In this document: positions 1 to 10,700 of the stretch, piece by piece | How positions within the stretch are numbered: the stretch's first letter is position 1 | How the letters are laid out: each line of letters starts with the position of its first letter | Assembly: GCA_004431415.1 (NCBI GenBank) | Contig: QPMI01000560.1 | Coordinates: forward strand, 248,001-312,000 | From: Cyanophora paradoxa | Lineage: Eukaryota; Glaucocystophyceae; Cyanophorales; Cyanophoraceae | Length of the DNA stretch: 64,000 nt | Direction: 5' to 3' | Made by a program: the position numbers and the translations under genes | Notes under the pieces: generated by a model | Database searches by the model: none | What the model was told of the DNA's origin: nothing | Seen by the model: only the letters and a program-made list of their open reading frames with translations

Positions 1-45
1 CAGTGCTAGATAAACGAGCGGAAAGGGAAATGGGCGGACTGCCGG

Positions 46-1671
46 CTACTGCGGTTGAGGCGGCTCGAGTGGCGGGGGCGGGCAAGGTCCGGAGGGGAGG
101 GCGGAGGGGGATGGGGGCAGAAAGGATTCGAAGAGGGCTACGAGTGTCTGGAGGCCGAGGATGTACCCCTCATCCCGCTCGCCGGGCAGGGCGCGGTGCG
201 TGTGCGCGAAGTCGATCATGCGCAGCTCCACGCGGTGCCTCCGCCGCTTCCACTGCAGGCCGCCCCCGACGCGGATCGCTCGCTTGCGCAGCTCGTCCCC
301 CGCGGCGCCCGTCGCCCGCAGGGGCACCGGCGGCGTCGCCGAGGGCCGCGACGACGCCGAGGCCGACGCTGCCGCGTCGGGCTCCGAGTTGTCGCTGCTC
401 GAGGCGTCCCCCGCCTCCGAGGCCGCGCACGACGAGGCGCCCGAGCCCTCGCCGTGCCCGTTTCCCTCCCCCTCCTCCCCCTCCTCCCCCGCCTCCGGCC
501 CCCGCTCCGCGTCCCGCGAGCCCGACGCCGCGCCCGGCGGCCCCGCCGGCGGCTCCTCCCCGTCGTACACCAGCAGCAGGCTACTCGAGTAGAAGCTGCG
601 CCGCCGCGTCGGCCGCGGCAACCGCGAGGCGCGCGGCGCGCGGCGAGCGGCGCACCGGAACTCCCGCTGGTCCAAGAAGAGCGCGAGCAGCTTGCGCAGG
701 CGATCCAGGAAGAGCGGCACGAGGTCCGTGCGGTACCTGCGCCCGCCGTCAGCTGTACGTGCATGCCCCGCGCTCCGCCGCTCGCGCTGGACTCGCCTGC
801 TGCCGTTGTGAAAGTACCGCCGCACGCAGTTCCTGAACGTCTCCTCGTCAAGCTTCTTGCCGAAATGGCGGTCCCTTCGGAAGAAGTTGTGTGCATTCGT
901 GTCGTACACCTGCTCGTACGCGGGGCTATGAGCTACGATAGAGATTGAGATCACTAAGCGCGGCTGGGGACGCGTGCGCTGCACCTGCATGCCCGTGAGG
1001 CGTACGCCGAGCTTGGCCGACGTCGAGTTGAGACACTTGGCCATCATTGCCGCGATCTTGGCGGGGGGGGCGTCATCGTCGTGCTGACGTATACCCATTT
1101 TCAGATCGAGCACGCATGGCTGCTTCATCCCGCTCGTCAGGTCCTCCAGCAGGATGAATCGTGGGCGAATCTGTCAAGGTCGGTTGCGGGATCTGGTGCG
1201 AATCTAGGGCGGGGAGCTAAGCAAAAGGCATAAAGGATATGTCGCAGCTTCTTGGAGTCCACGGTCCTGAACGGTACACAGCGCGGGATACCCGCCAGGG
1301 CGAGGGCGCGCTCGCGGTCCATCTCAGTGACGAGGGACTTGGAGAGGCAGCTGCGGACTTCCTGCGACGGCGACGAGCCGAGTACAACATCCTCCTCAAG
1401 TTCGCAGCTGCCGAGGTAGGACGGGACAAAAGGCCAGAACCGCCGATGCGCTTTCACGGCTTCGTAGAACTCCCCCTCCGTGGGGATGAAGGGCTTGCAG
1501 ACGCAGTCGGGAGAAGGCTTTAGAAGCCTTCCGTGGCCCGCAACCTGCCGCGCCCGGTGTGAGACCGCATGAATACCCAAGCGCCTTTCCGCGGAACGCC
1601 CAGATTCGCGTCACCTGGTGCTCGTAGTTTCCCAACGTTGCGAAGCCCACGCTCTCGTCCAAAGATGCCAT
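46..1671 (-). CDS. Inositol polyphosphate kinase (IP6K/IPMK family)
   Basis: This ATP-dependent kinase phosphorylates inositol phosphates and is inferred to act in inositol polyphosphate or pyrophosphate signalling. The three hallmark motifs appear in order: PCVLDLKMG (the PxxxDxKxG inositol-binding motif, near 1090-1120), [10 protein letters not shown] (the SSLL motif, near 570-595) and MIDFAHT (the IDF catalytic motif, near 205-225), followed by [11 protein letters not shown]. The N-terminal exon runs from the Met at 1671 to 1615. It splices over 1545-1614 to give [13 protein letters not shown], the usual family entry, and then [20 protein letters not shown]. Further introns lie near 1171-1210, 926-984 and 720-790. 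An acidic Ser/Glu/Ala insert sits between the SSLL and IDF motifs. The stop is at 46-48. The family is certain; IP6K versus IPMK is not settled. Confidence 0.9.
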
Positions 1672-1961
1672 CCGCTCATCGACCGGGAGGACCCCGAGCT
1701 TTTTCAGGGGGGTAGGGGGTTCTCAAGCGGTTCGTTCGATCGAAGCCGCGGGCGGTCCGAAGTGTGCAGGTCCAGGAGCGAAGCATACAAGGGGCGCGCC
1801 GATAGATAACGCGAGGTGGACGCGCGTCGGCGCCCGAACTCCCCATCATAGCTCCCGCATCCGCGGCGCCAGCGTGTCCTCATTGAAGATCCGAGGGCGT
1901 AAACCTAACGGCAGCACCAGCCCGCTCGAGTCACGACTTTTCAGTCCGGCTCAAACTTTCG
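1672..1961. promoter_or_regulatory. Divergent intergenic region, IP kinase / Nubpl
   Basis: These 290 bp separate two head-to-head start codons, so both promoters must lie here or overlap the first exons. I see no clear TATA box or conserved palindrome. The role is inferred from position only. Confidence 0.5.
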
Positions 1962-3488
1962 ATGCTTCGCACGCTCTCTGCCGCATCGGCGGCGCACCGC
2001 GCAGCTCCGGCAGCGCAATACGCGGTCTCGGCGGCTTTGCCACACGCCGTTCCTCGCCGCGGGATGGCAGGCCCCACGATGCGCTTGAAGCCGCTTCCGC
2101 CCAGCATCCGCCGCATTCCGGGCGTCAGGCAAGTTATCGTGGTGTCGTCGGGTGCGAGCGCCTGCCGATTCGCAGCGGCCTCGAGCCCCTGCGCTTGACG
2201 CGCACGCCCCAGCGAAGGGAGGCGTCGGCAAGAGCACGGTCGCCGTCAATTTGGCGTGCGCGCTAAGGCGCTACTACCCGCGCGTTGGTGAAACTCTCGG
2301 TTCACGTTTGCGCCCCTACGGGAGTGCCGAGCCGCGCGCGCCCCGCAGGCATCCTCGACGCCGACATCTTTGGGCCCTCGCTGCCCCAGATGCTAAGGCT
2401 TCCGGACAAGAAGCCCGACGTCGACGAGAGTGCGCGCGCGCGTCGCGTCCAGCTGGCCCCGATGGGGATCTGGAGCTCGAGCCGCTGGGGCGGGCCGCAG
2501 ACAAGAACATGATCCCGCACGAGGTGCACGGGATGCAGTGCAACTCGATGGGCGTGCTCGTGCCGAAGGACTCCCCCATGATCTGGCGAGGCCCCATGGT
2601 GCGTCCGCCCGCGCGTGCGCGAGTGCGGCGCATGCAGAGGCGGCGGCGGCGAGCGCGCGGCGCACTCGCGGACAGTCGGCATACTGACCGGCGGCGCGTC
2701 CCGCGCAGGTCATGTCGGCGGTGGAGCAGCTCTTCTTCAAGACGGCGTGGAAGGACATCGACGTGCTCGTCGTCGACATGGTGCCCCCCTCCGGCCCGCC
2801 GCTCGCCCGCCGTCCACGCCCCCACTCACGCTCCCCCGCAGCCGCCGGGCACCGGCGACACGCAGCTGACGCTCGCCCAGAAGGTCCCCGTGGCCGGTGC
2901 GGCGCGCCGGGGACCCTCCCCGGGTCTTGGCCTTCGCGGGCTCACGCGGGGCGGGGCGGCGCAGGCGCCGTGATCGTGTCGACGCCGCAGGACGTGGCGC
3001 TCATCGACGCGGTCCGCGGGGCGCACATGTTCAGGAAAGTCAACGTCCCGGTGCGCCCGTACCCGGCCCTCGATCCCCCTTGGCGGCTGCCCTCGCTGGC
3101 CTCAGCGGGGCGTGCGGGGCCAGATCCTGGGCCTGGTGGAGAACATGAGCATGTTCCACTGCCCGAGCTGCGGGCACGAGAGCGCGATCTTCGGGAGCGG
3201 CGGGGCGCAGGCGAAGGCGGCCGAGCTCGGCATCGACTTCCTGGGGCGCATCCCCATCTCCACCGAGATCCGCGTGCGCCCCGCCGGCGCCGCCCGCCCC
3301 GCCCCCCCCGCCGGCGCCGCGGCGGGCGAGAGGGCGGGCCGCAGGTGCACGCGGACGAGGGGCGGCCGATCGTGCTGGAGCGGCCCGAGGGCCCCGAGGC
3401 GGCCGTCTACCTCGACGTCGCCCACCGCGTCTACGCCAAGCTCACCGACCCCGCCTTCATCGCCGCCAACCCCACCCAGCTCCCTTAG
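1962..3488 (+). CDS. NUBPL: Mitochondrial Fe-S P-loop ATPase Nubpl/Ind1 (Mrp family)
   Basis: This Mrp/Nbp35-family P-loop protein is, in other eukaryotes, needed to insert iron-sulfur clusters into mitochondrial complex I. The N-terminus (MLRTLSAASAAHRAAP) is Arg/Ala/Ser-rich, as in a mitochondrial presequence. Exon 1 (1962-2151) joins 2213 across a 61-nt intron and creates SSAKGGVGKSTVAVNLA, the deviant Walker A with the Nubpl-type SAKGG form. It continues with VGILDADIFGPSLPQML, MIPHEVHGMQCNSMG, WRGPMVMSAVEQLF, DVLVVDMPPGTGD and AVIVSTPQDVALIDAVRG. The paired-cysteine motif FHCPSCGHESAIFG and FLGRIPI follow. About seven short introns interrupt the gene. It stops at 3486-3488. The family is very sure; the Ind1 subtype rests on the presequence and the SAKGG form. 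Confidence 0.93.
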
Positions 3489-3708
3489 ACCCACGCCCAG
3501 CGCGCCCCCGGCGACCCCGGCCCTCCTCCAAACTTCGTAATGTATTCAGACTAATTTAACTAACTACGAGACCTAGATGGCTGCCTATAGGCGCCGCGGT
3601 GCTGGGCGCATCGTCTAACGGTCGCGGAGGTGCAATCGCACACGCTCTGAGGAGGCGTGGCCGTGGTAAGAGGAATACAATATCGAGGGGAAATCGCCTA
3701 GCTACATG

Positions 3709-4673
3709 CTACAGCCAACTCTTGAGGGCACTGGCCGCCCCCGCAATCTCTTTAAGGAGCGCGAGCTCGTTCAGTTGTTGCCGAACGTGTGGGCGTATCT
3801 GCATGCGTGCCAGGTCAGAGGGGCGGGAGCTCTCCGAACGGAGGGCAGACCGGCTGTGGCGGACGCTGTGCCAGTAGCCGCCAGGGCGCACGATCTCAGC
3901 GGGGGCTGGCGTGTGCTGCGCGCCGGGACGCGCGTGAGGGGAAAGCGGTGGGCCGGGGCTGGGTCGGCGTACCCGAATGTCCTCGGGGTTGATCTTACCG
4001 GCAGAGCCGCCGCTGCTGCTGCTGCCGCCGCCGCCAGACTGCTGCAGGTGCCGCCGCTGCGGCTCCGCTTCCTCCGCCGCAGGGCGAGCTTCGGGCTGCG
4101 CCTGCGGCTCGGGCGCTGACTGCGCCTCCGCCTTGGAAGCAGATGCAGGCTCGACCGCCGCCTGGGCCGGGGGCTTGGCGGCCGCGTCGGCCTTCACTTG
4201 AGCCTCGACCCGGATGGGCTGAGATGGCTCCTTGGGCGCCTCGACCTTCGCTGGCGCGTTGACTTTCGCTGGTGCCTCGACTGGGGCGGCCTTCGCTTCC
4301 TTCTTCACGGGCTTGGCGACCACTGGCTCGAAAACCGGGGGCTCTACGCGAGTCTCTGGTACTGCTTCCTTCGACTTTGCATCCACGCTCTCCTGCTGGA
4401 CTGGCGGCACAGCTGACTCCGTGCGATCGGCATCCTCGAGGTCCGAAGCCGCAGTCGCGGGCTCAGGCTCGATGGATTCCTCAGGTAGGGGCGCGTCTCC
4501 AGCATCCAGAACTGCGGCGCAGCGTCAGCGGTCGCTCGAACAGCGAAGACGGGAAAGGGGGCTTGCGTACACGCGTAGTCCGCCGCAGGCTCCTCGGCGA
4601 GCGCTACGGCGGCCAGGAATCCAAGAGCAAACACCAGGGCGAGCGCGGACGGGCGCATTTCCGGTGCCCGCAT
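3709..4673 (-). CDS. Secreted or membrane-targeted Ala/Pro/Lys-rich protein
   Basis: I do not recognise this protein. It begins MRAPEMRPSALALVF followed by a hydrophobic stretch ending VALAEEP, a good signal peptide (about residues 1-25). Splicing over an intron near 4512-4578, which has CTGAC before its acceptor, gives ADYAFLDAGDAPLPEES and a long low-complexity region rich in Ala, Pro, Glu, Val and Lys with repeats such as PAKVEAPKEP. A Gly/Ser run (SGGGGSSSSGGSAG) precedes KINPEDIR. A second intron then leads to a basic, less repetitive C-terminus ending in ALKSWL and the stop at 3709-3711. It could be an extracellular, vacuolar or cell-surface matrix protein. It lies head to head with the TPR gene. 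Confidence 0.6.
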
Positions 4674-5263
4674 GGCGTTGGTCGCAACGATGCAAAGCTG
4701 CGTCTAGCGCTGGGACGGAGTGCAGGCTGCTTAGCCCACTTCAGGCCGTGTATCGGTCGTCTGGTTGGCCTAGGAGAGACTTTGCACTGTGCACTTAGCC
4801 GGGGTACGTGTGGCTGCGGAAATTTGGCCCGCACGCGCATACGTAGACCCGCCAGCCGGCATTGCAACTATCTCTTAAGCTCGTGCTGCTGGGACGCGCG
4901 TGGAAGCGTAGAAGCTCTCAGACGCCACGAGCATCCAGCTGTCGCATCTTTAGCTGAGGAGAAGCCAGCTACGGATTGGCGGGTGCTTCTTTAGAGCACG
5001 ATGCGCTTGGACGGAGGCTCGCCGCCCCCTAGCACGAAGAAGAACGCGTCGCCGTCAAGGCCAGCGCGAGCGTCTCCGGAACCCGCCGAGCCTCCGCCAA
5101 CACATCAGAGAGCCCCTGATGCAGTCGATCCGGATCAGCAGGTACAGTCAGAACTTTCGTCTCGCTGTAGGAGGCCCGCGGGCTTGCGGGGCGCCCCGGG
5201 GCGAGGCCGCCGCCCCCGCGGCCCGTCGGCGTCGGGGGGCGGCCGGTCGGCGAAAGCTTAGCT
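4674..5263. promoter_or_regulatory. Divergent intergenic region, secreted protein / TPR gene
   Basis: About 590 bp lie between two divergent start codons. No protein-like reading frame or RNA gene is convincing here. It presumably holds both promoters and 5' leaders. Confidence 0.4.
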
Positions 5264-6852
5264 ATGGCGCAGGACTTCGAGGCGCTGAAGGCGCTCGTGG
5301 ATAAGCTGAAGGAGCGCGGGGACCTCGCGACCGCACACGACTGCATCGCACAGAAGCTTGGGGAGGGCCGCTACACGGACTTGCACCGCGCGGAGCTCGC
5401 ATGCGCTGCAGCGGCCATCCGGCTGCAGCTTTTGGATAACGATGGGGCCTTGGATTTGTATTCTCAGGCACTCTCTGTATATCACGCCGTCAGGGGCCCC
5501 GACGACCTGGACTCGCTCCTGACCGCGCACGAAATCGCGTCCATCCTCGCCGTGCGCCATGCCCTGCCCTGCCGCGCGCCGCCGCCGTGGGCGGGGGCCG
5601 AGCGCGGGGAACGGGGACAGTATGTGAAGGGGCGGCCCGGGGAGGCGCTGGAGATCTTCCGGGACATCGCGCGCCGCTGCGAGGCGTCGTTCGGGGGCGA
5701 GAACCAGGACGTGACGTACGCCGCCCTGATGGACCTCGGGACGTGCCTGCGCGACGTGAACCGCACGGCGGAGGCCATCCTCGTCCTCCGCCGCGCCCTC
5801 GACGGCTACCGCGGCATGGTGCGGCCCGCCGGGCGGCTCGGATCGCATCCGCGCTGCAGCCGGATGACGGCCGGGACGCGCAGCTGGGCCCGGAGTCGGC
5901 GATGGCGGGGCGGGTGCTCTCGGCGATTGGGGACTGCTACCGCCGGACGGGGGAGCACGAGGCGGCGCGGCGGATCCTCATGGAGGCCGCTGCCGTGCAG
6001 CGCAAGGTCATGGAGGCCGCCCAGGCCGACGCCGAGGCCGACGCCGAGGAGGGCGGGGGGGAGGCCGCCGAGGGCGCCGGCCACCAGGCCGCCCTCGAGC
6101 TCGCCGGCACCCTCAAGTCCCGTGCGCCCCGCCGCCCCCGCACCCTGCCCCGCGCCCCGCGTCCCGCGCCCCGCGCCTCTGCCTCACGCCGCCCGCCCCG
6201 CAGTCGGCTTCGCGTGCATGTGCCTCAAGGACGGGCAGGCCGCGACCGAGGCCTACGCGAGCGCGCTCGAGGGGTACCGCTCGCAGCTCGGGCCCGAGAA
6301 CCCCGCCACGCTGCAGGCACAGGTACGCCCCTTGCCCTTCCCGCCCCGCTGCTGCCCCGCCTGTCCGCCCCTCCGACGCGGGCCCCGCGGCAGGACGACT
6401 ACGCGTGCGTGGTGCGGGACTTCGGGGGGGAGCACACGCGGGCCCTCCACCTCTTCCACGAGGCGCGCCCCCGCTGCTTTCCCTCCGAGGCTGCGTGCGT
6501 GCGAGCGGGGCGCCGGCGCAGGTGCTCGCCGCGCGGCAGAGGCTCTACGGAGACACCCCGCACGCGGTGCGCGCCTGCGCCGGCCCTGGGCCATCCGAGC
6601 CACCGCCGCCGGCTGAGGGGCCTGGCGCAGAGCGTGGCGTGGTCGCTGTGCTTCGTGGGGGACACGCTCTTCGCGATGCGGGACTACGCCAAGGCGCGGG
6701 AGCACTACAAGGCCGCCCTCGCAGTTGCCTCCCGCGCCCTCCCGCCCGGGGACTACCGCCTCGCGCACTTCAAGCACAAGTGCGACTCCTGCCCCGAGGT
6801 GCGCCCGCGGCGGAGTGTAGGAGCTCCGTATCGGGACCGCGCGGCGTCCTGA
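5264..6852 (+). CDS. Tetratricopeptide repeat protein, kinesin-light-chain-like
   Basis: This is a scaffold-type protein built of tandem TPR helices. It starts MAQDFEALKALVDKLKERGDL at 5264. Clear repeat units include NDGALDLYSQALSVYHAV, GRPGEALEIFRDIARRCE, NRTAEAILVLRRALDGYR, TGEHEAARRILMEAAAVQ, DGQAATEAYASALEGYRSQL and RDYAKAREHYKAALAVASR. The xxxGxxNPxT pattern between repeats (LGPENPATLQAQ) is typical of kinesin light chain and Nephrocystin-type TPRs. Introns lie near 5551-5620, 5818-5880, 6130-6200, 6322-6393 and 6465-6520. The C-terminus after HFKHKCDSCPE is uncertain, because reading through to the stop at 6850-6852 passes what looks like an intron donor. The partner and role are unknown. 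Confidence 0.75.
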
Positions 6853-7090
6853 GCGGCGGTAGGTGGTCACGGGCGCGGTTAAGAACCACTTCCGCGAGAA
6901 CGCGAAGGCGAGGATCGACACGCGATCCCCGCCGCGGCGCCCCGTGAGGACGCCGCTGAGCCGGTCGCGGTGGAGCCAGATGGTGCCGAAGTACGCGGCG
7001 CAGCACCCGTCGTCGCCGGCCGGCAGGACCTTGACCTCCGCGAGCGCCAGCTCCCTCCACCGCACAGCGTCCCCCTCGCGCCTCTCGAAG
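6853..7090 (-). other. Possible minus-strand exon or gene remnant
   Basis: On the minus strand an open stretch encodes a balanced, protein-like sequence containing VRWRELALAEVKVLP, CCAAYFGTIWLHRDRL and VSILAFAFSRKWF. It is rich in W, F, Y, C and I, unlike the Arg/Pro/Ala readings typical of noncoding frames here. It begins just after a CTAG that could serve as a splice acceptor. No start codon, other exons or family could be assigned. It may be an orphan exon, a pseudogene piece or a small tail-to-tail gene. Confidence 0.3.
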
Positions 7091-7255
7091 ACACGCTAGC
7101 TATCGATATCAGCCCCTTGTTTGTTGAAGCTTGGAAATGGCTCCTGCGCAATTTCCGAGCCTCCAGCGGGGGGCAAGCGCTGCAGCCAGCTATAGCTGGG
7201 CAGCCTCCCGCAATGCAAATTTAAACGGGACCCGCCTGGAATCGAAGGGCCGTCG

Positions 7256-7267
7256 AAAAAGCGAAAA
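7256..7267 (-). terminator. RNA polymerase III terminator of tRNA-Phe
   Basis: Reading away from the tRNA on the minus strand, a run of four T residues begins 2 nt after the discriminator base. A run of five T follows shortly after. This is a typical Pol III stop signal. Confidence 0.75.
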
Positions 7268-7268
7268 G

Positions 7269-7341
7269 TGCCACCTTCGTGGATCGAACACGAGACCTTT
7301 AGATCTTCAGTCTAACGCTCTCCCAGCTGAGCTAAGGCGGC
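7269..7341 (-). tRNA. trnF-GAA: tRNA-Phe (GAA)
   Basis: This is a 73-nt cloverleaf with no intron. The acceptor arms GCCGCCT and AGGTGGC pair over seven positions with one G-U pair. The D arm is GCTC/GAGC. The anticodon stem TTAGA/TCTAA encloses the loop CTGAAGA, giving anticodon GAA. The T arm TCGTG/CACGA carries the TTCGATC loop and the discriminator base is A. CCA is not encoded, as expected for a nuclear tRNA gene. A-box and B-box sequences are intact. Confidence 0.97.
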
Positions 7342-7761
7342 ATGTCGAGGGCTGATTCAATGTGGAAAGTGGACAAATCTGCAATCTATCCCCAAATACG
7401 GTCGGCGACGCCGCGTCCAGACGTTCTGCAGCAGCTTCGGAGTGACTGTGAGCCGGAGCTTTGACAGAATACGCGAACAGCTCCCTTGCGCGAGGACTTC
7501 GACCCCATCAAGCTGCATACAGCCTGTACCCGCCGACACTTGCATTTCACACGCGCCAGAACTTTGACCCGGAGAGCGCGACGCCGGCCACCGCGAGGTG
7601 GCGATTTTCGTGAAGTTGATACAAGACATCTCCGTCCTGCGGAAGGCTACGCTTGCCGCCACGTTCGTGTTTCTGGCCGATTCCATGTCGGATTTCGGCT
7701 CCGTTGACGCGCACGGCTTCGCCGCGCAGGCCCGACCCGTGTGCCTCAAGAGTCGGTTGCG
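7342..7761. promoter_or_regulatory. Intergenic region upstream of the RBBP6 gene
   Basis: These 420 bp lie between the tRNA 5' end and the RBBP6 start codon. They should hold the RBBP6 promoter and leader. No further gene is visible. Confidence 0.35.
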
Positions 7762-10700
7762 ATGGCTGTGCACTACAAGTTCAAGGCGGCGAAGGATTAC
7801 GACACCGTCTCCTTCGAGGGGCTTTTCATCTCGATCTTCAACCTAAAGCAGGCGATCGCGGAGCAAAAGAAGATCAAGCTTCTGGACTCTGACTTTGTCA
7901 TCTCCAACGCCCAGTCTGGCGAAGGTGCGGGAATCCCGATCGCCTTGCCCGCCATATGCTAATGCGCCATCGCGGCCACAGAGTACCTGGATGAGGACTT
8001 TCAGGTGCCAAAGAACACGGCGGTCATTGTTCGCCGCGTTCCTCGAGGAGCTCCAATCAGCAAGAGTAGTTTGGCGTCTCTCCAAGCCGGCACCGGGCCC
8101 TCAGTGTTCGTTTGCATTTTGCTTGACCGTTCTGTCAACAGAAGTAGCCTCCCGCATGCGCACATGCGGACCGCTGCACGCTTTTCGTCTGGGCTGTGTT
8201 TCTCCACTTGGGCGGGAGGGTCGCTCGTCTAGGGCTGTCCTTGATGCTCTGTCTTTCTTTCTAGATGAGAGTTTGGTGACCACCGCAGTCTCTCTCCCGC
8301 AATCCCCTTGGCGTTCACCCTCCAAAGTGTTTCCCGCGAATCCTCCTCGCGCCTCCCGCCCACTCCGTTTCATCCATTTCACCCTCCTTTCTTTCTCCGG
8401 GGGGGCTTACCACTGCCAGCAGCTCTCGCGCCCCTCCCGCTCCCACAGGTCCCGCGTCCTACCCAACGACGGTAAGCGGCGCTCGCCCTCGCCTCTCACT
8501 CATTCATTCTTTCGGATGTTCTCCTGTCTTTGTCCGGCGGGCCTCCGGGGACTGCCGCCTTCTCGCATATGCTGGACGCTTCCTCTCCTCACTAGGCGCC
8601 CCCCGTCGCCCCCTCAGAGCTCTGAAGACTTCAGTACCTCTTTCTACAATCGGACGGCCGCCGCGGCGCCGGCTGCTGCGCCCTCCTCCTCGGCTGGTCC
8701 CTCTGGAGTCGCAGGATCCGAGGCGGACGAGCTGGCAAAGATCTCGGCCACGGTTAACCAGGTCGCAGAAGATTGGCGCAAGTGCGCCCTTTCCAGCGTT
8801 CCCCGTAGCCCGCACGGCCTCGTCTCATGTTCGCGCCCCGTGTTTGTCGATAACAGGCCCTCTGTGCCCCCCGCGGGGCGTGGAGGATTCCAGCAGCGCC
8901 AGCCGTACGGGGCTGGTGAGACCGCCTGCCGCGTGGCCTCTATGCAGCACTCTTAGGCGTCGTGAGCAGGGCGCGGCGGCGCGTTTCCCCCAGGCCAGTC
9001 GCAGTATGGAGTTCCCCCCGGTTTTGGACAGTCCGGCCCCACGCCTCCCCCCCACTACTCGTGCTACCGTTGTGGGCAGCCGGGTGCGGACGAGTGCTGC
9101 AGGCAGACCCCTTTGCTCTGCCGTCGAGATCTGAGGGCCTCCTCCCCCTCCCCCTGCCCCGGCGCCCCTCGAGCAGGCCACTACATTAAGTTCTGCCCCA
9201 ACTCGGGCCAGGAGAACGAGATCGTCCGCATCAAGCGGCCCGTGGGCATCCCCCGCGCCTTTCTCCAGGTCCGGGCCGAGGCCGCGCGCCGCGCCCGCCC
9301 CCCGGGCCCCCCCGACGCGGGGCCGCAGACGGTGGACGCGGCGCAGCTCGCCGAGGGGACGGCCAAGACGGCCTTCGTCCTCCCCAACGGCTCCCTCGCC
9401 GTCATGAAGGCCAACGAGTGCGCCCCGGCCCGCCCCCCGGGCCCCGGCCCCCCGCCCCGTGCCCCTCCGACGCCGGCCGCAGCGCGGAGTTCGAGCGGCA
9501 GAAGGCGAAGACGGCTGCGATGATGGCGCCTGCGGGGGCCTCGGCGGGGGCGGCGGGGGGCGGCGCGGGCCCCGAGGAGGAGGTCATCCCCGAGGAGTTC
9601 CAGTGCCCCATCTGCAAGCAGCCGTTCACAGACGCCGTCCTCATCCCCTGCTGCGGCTCCTCCTTCTGCGACGCCTGCGCGCCCCCTCCCCGCCCCCGCC
9701 CCCTCCTGCTTCTGGCCGGGCTGACCGGGGCGGGCGCAGGCATCCGGGAGCACCTGGTGGAGACGGAGGACCGCTCGTGCGCCTACTGCGGCAAGGCCGG
9801 CCAGTCCGCCGACCAGCTCGTCCCGAACCGCAAGCTCCGCGAGTCCGCCCCGCCCCGCCCGCCCCGCCCCGCGCCCCGCCCCGTTCAGCCGGCTGAGCCC
9901 CCGGGGCAGGTCCGTAGCGGCCTTCCGGCGTGCGCGGCAGCTCGCCGAGAACGCCTTTCGCGAGCCCCCGGCCCCGGCCCCGGCCGCACCCGCGCCGACC
10001 GCCGGGCCCTCCATCTCCCCCGCCCCGACGCCCCCCGCCCCGCCGCCCAGGCCGCCCAGGCCCCGCCTCCTCCGCCTCCTCATCCCTCTCCGCCCATCCC
10101 CAGTCCCAGCCACAGCACCGGCCGGCCGCCGCGTCCGCGGCGTCGCAGCCGGCGCGGGGCCAGCCGGCGACGGGCCCTCGCCGCCGCCCGGGGCGCAAGC
10201 CGGCGGGGCGGGGCGTGCGGCCCCGGGCGGCCGCGGCGGGGCAATGTCGTCTATTATGAGCTTCCTCGCGCCGCGCCCGCCCACCGCGCCGGGCGCCGCC
10301 GGCAGCGCGGCCTCGCCCTCCCGCCGGCCGCCGTGGCGCGCCCGGCCCCGCCGGCCTCGGCCGAGGCGCAGGCTTCTGCCTTCATGGCGACGCGGGCCCC
10401 GCCCCCGGCCAGCAGCGCCCGGCCCCGCCGCCGGCGCCCCGCGTCCCCTCCGAGCGGCTCACGCCGAGCCCCGGGCCCGAGGGGCCCCCGCCCCGCTGGT
10501 CGCAATCAAGCCGGACCCCGACGCGCCGCCCCTGGCGGGGGCCCCGGAGGCCGCCCCGGCGGTCTTCATCAAGCAGGAGAGCTCGCGCGACGCTGAGGAG
10601 GCCGCAGGCGCCCGCACGCCGTCCCCTCCCCCGACGGGGCCGCCGGCAGCCCGGCGCGGCTGGCGGCGGAGGGCGGCGAGCCGCGCCCCGCGGCCCCCGG

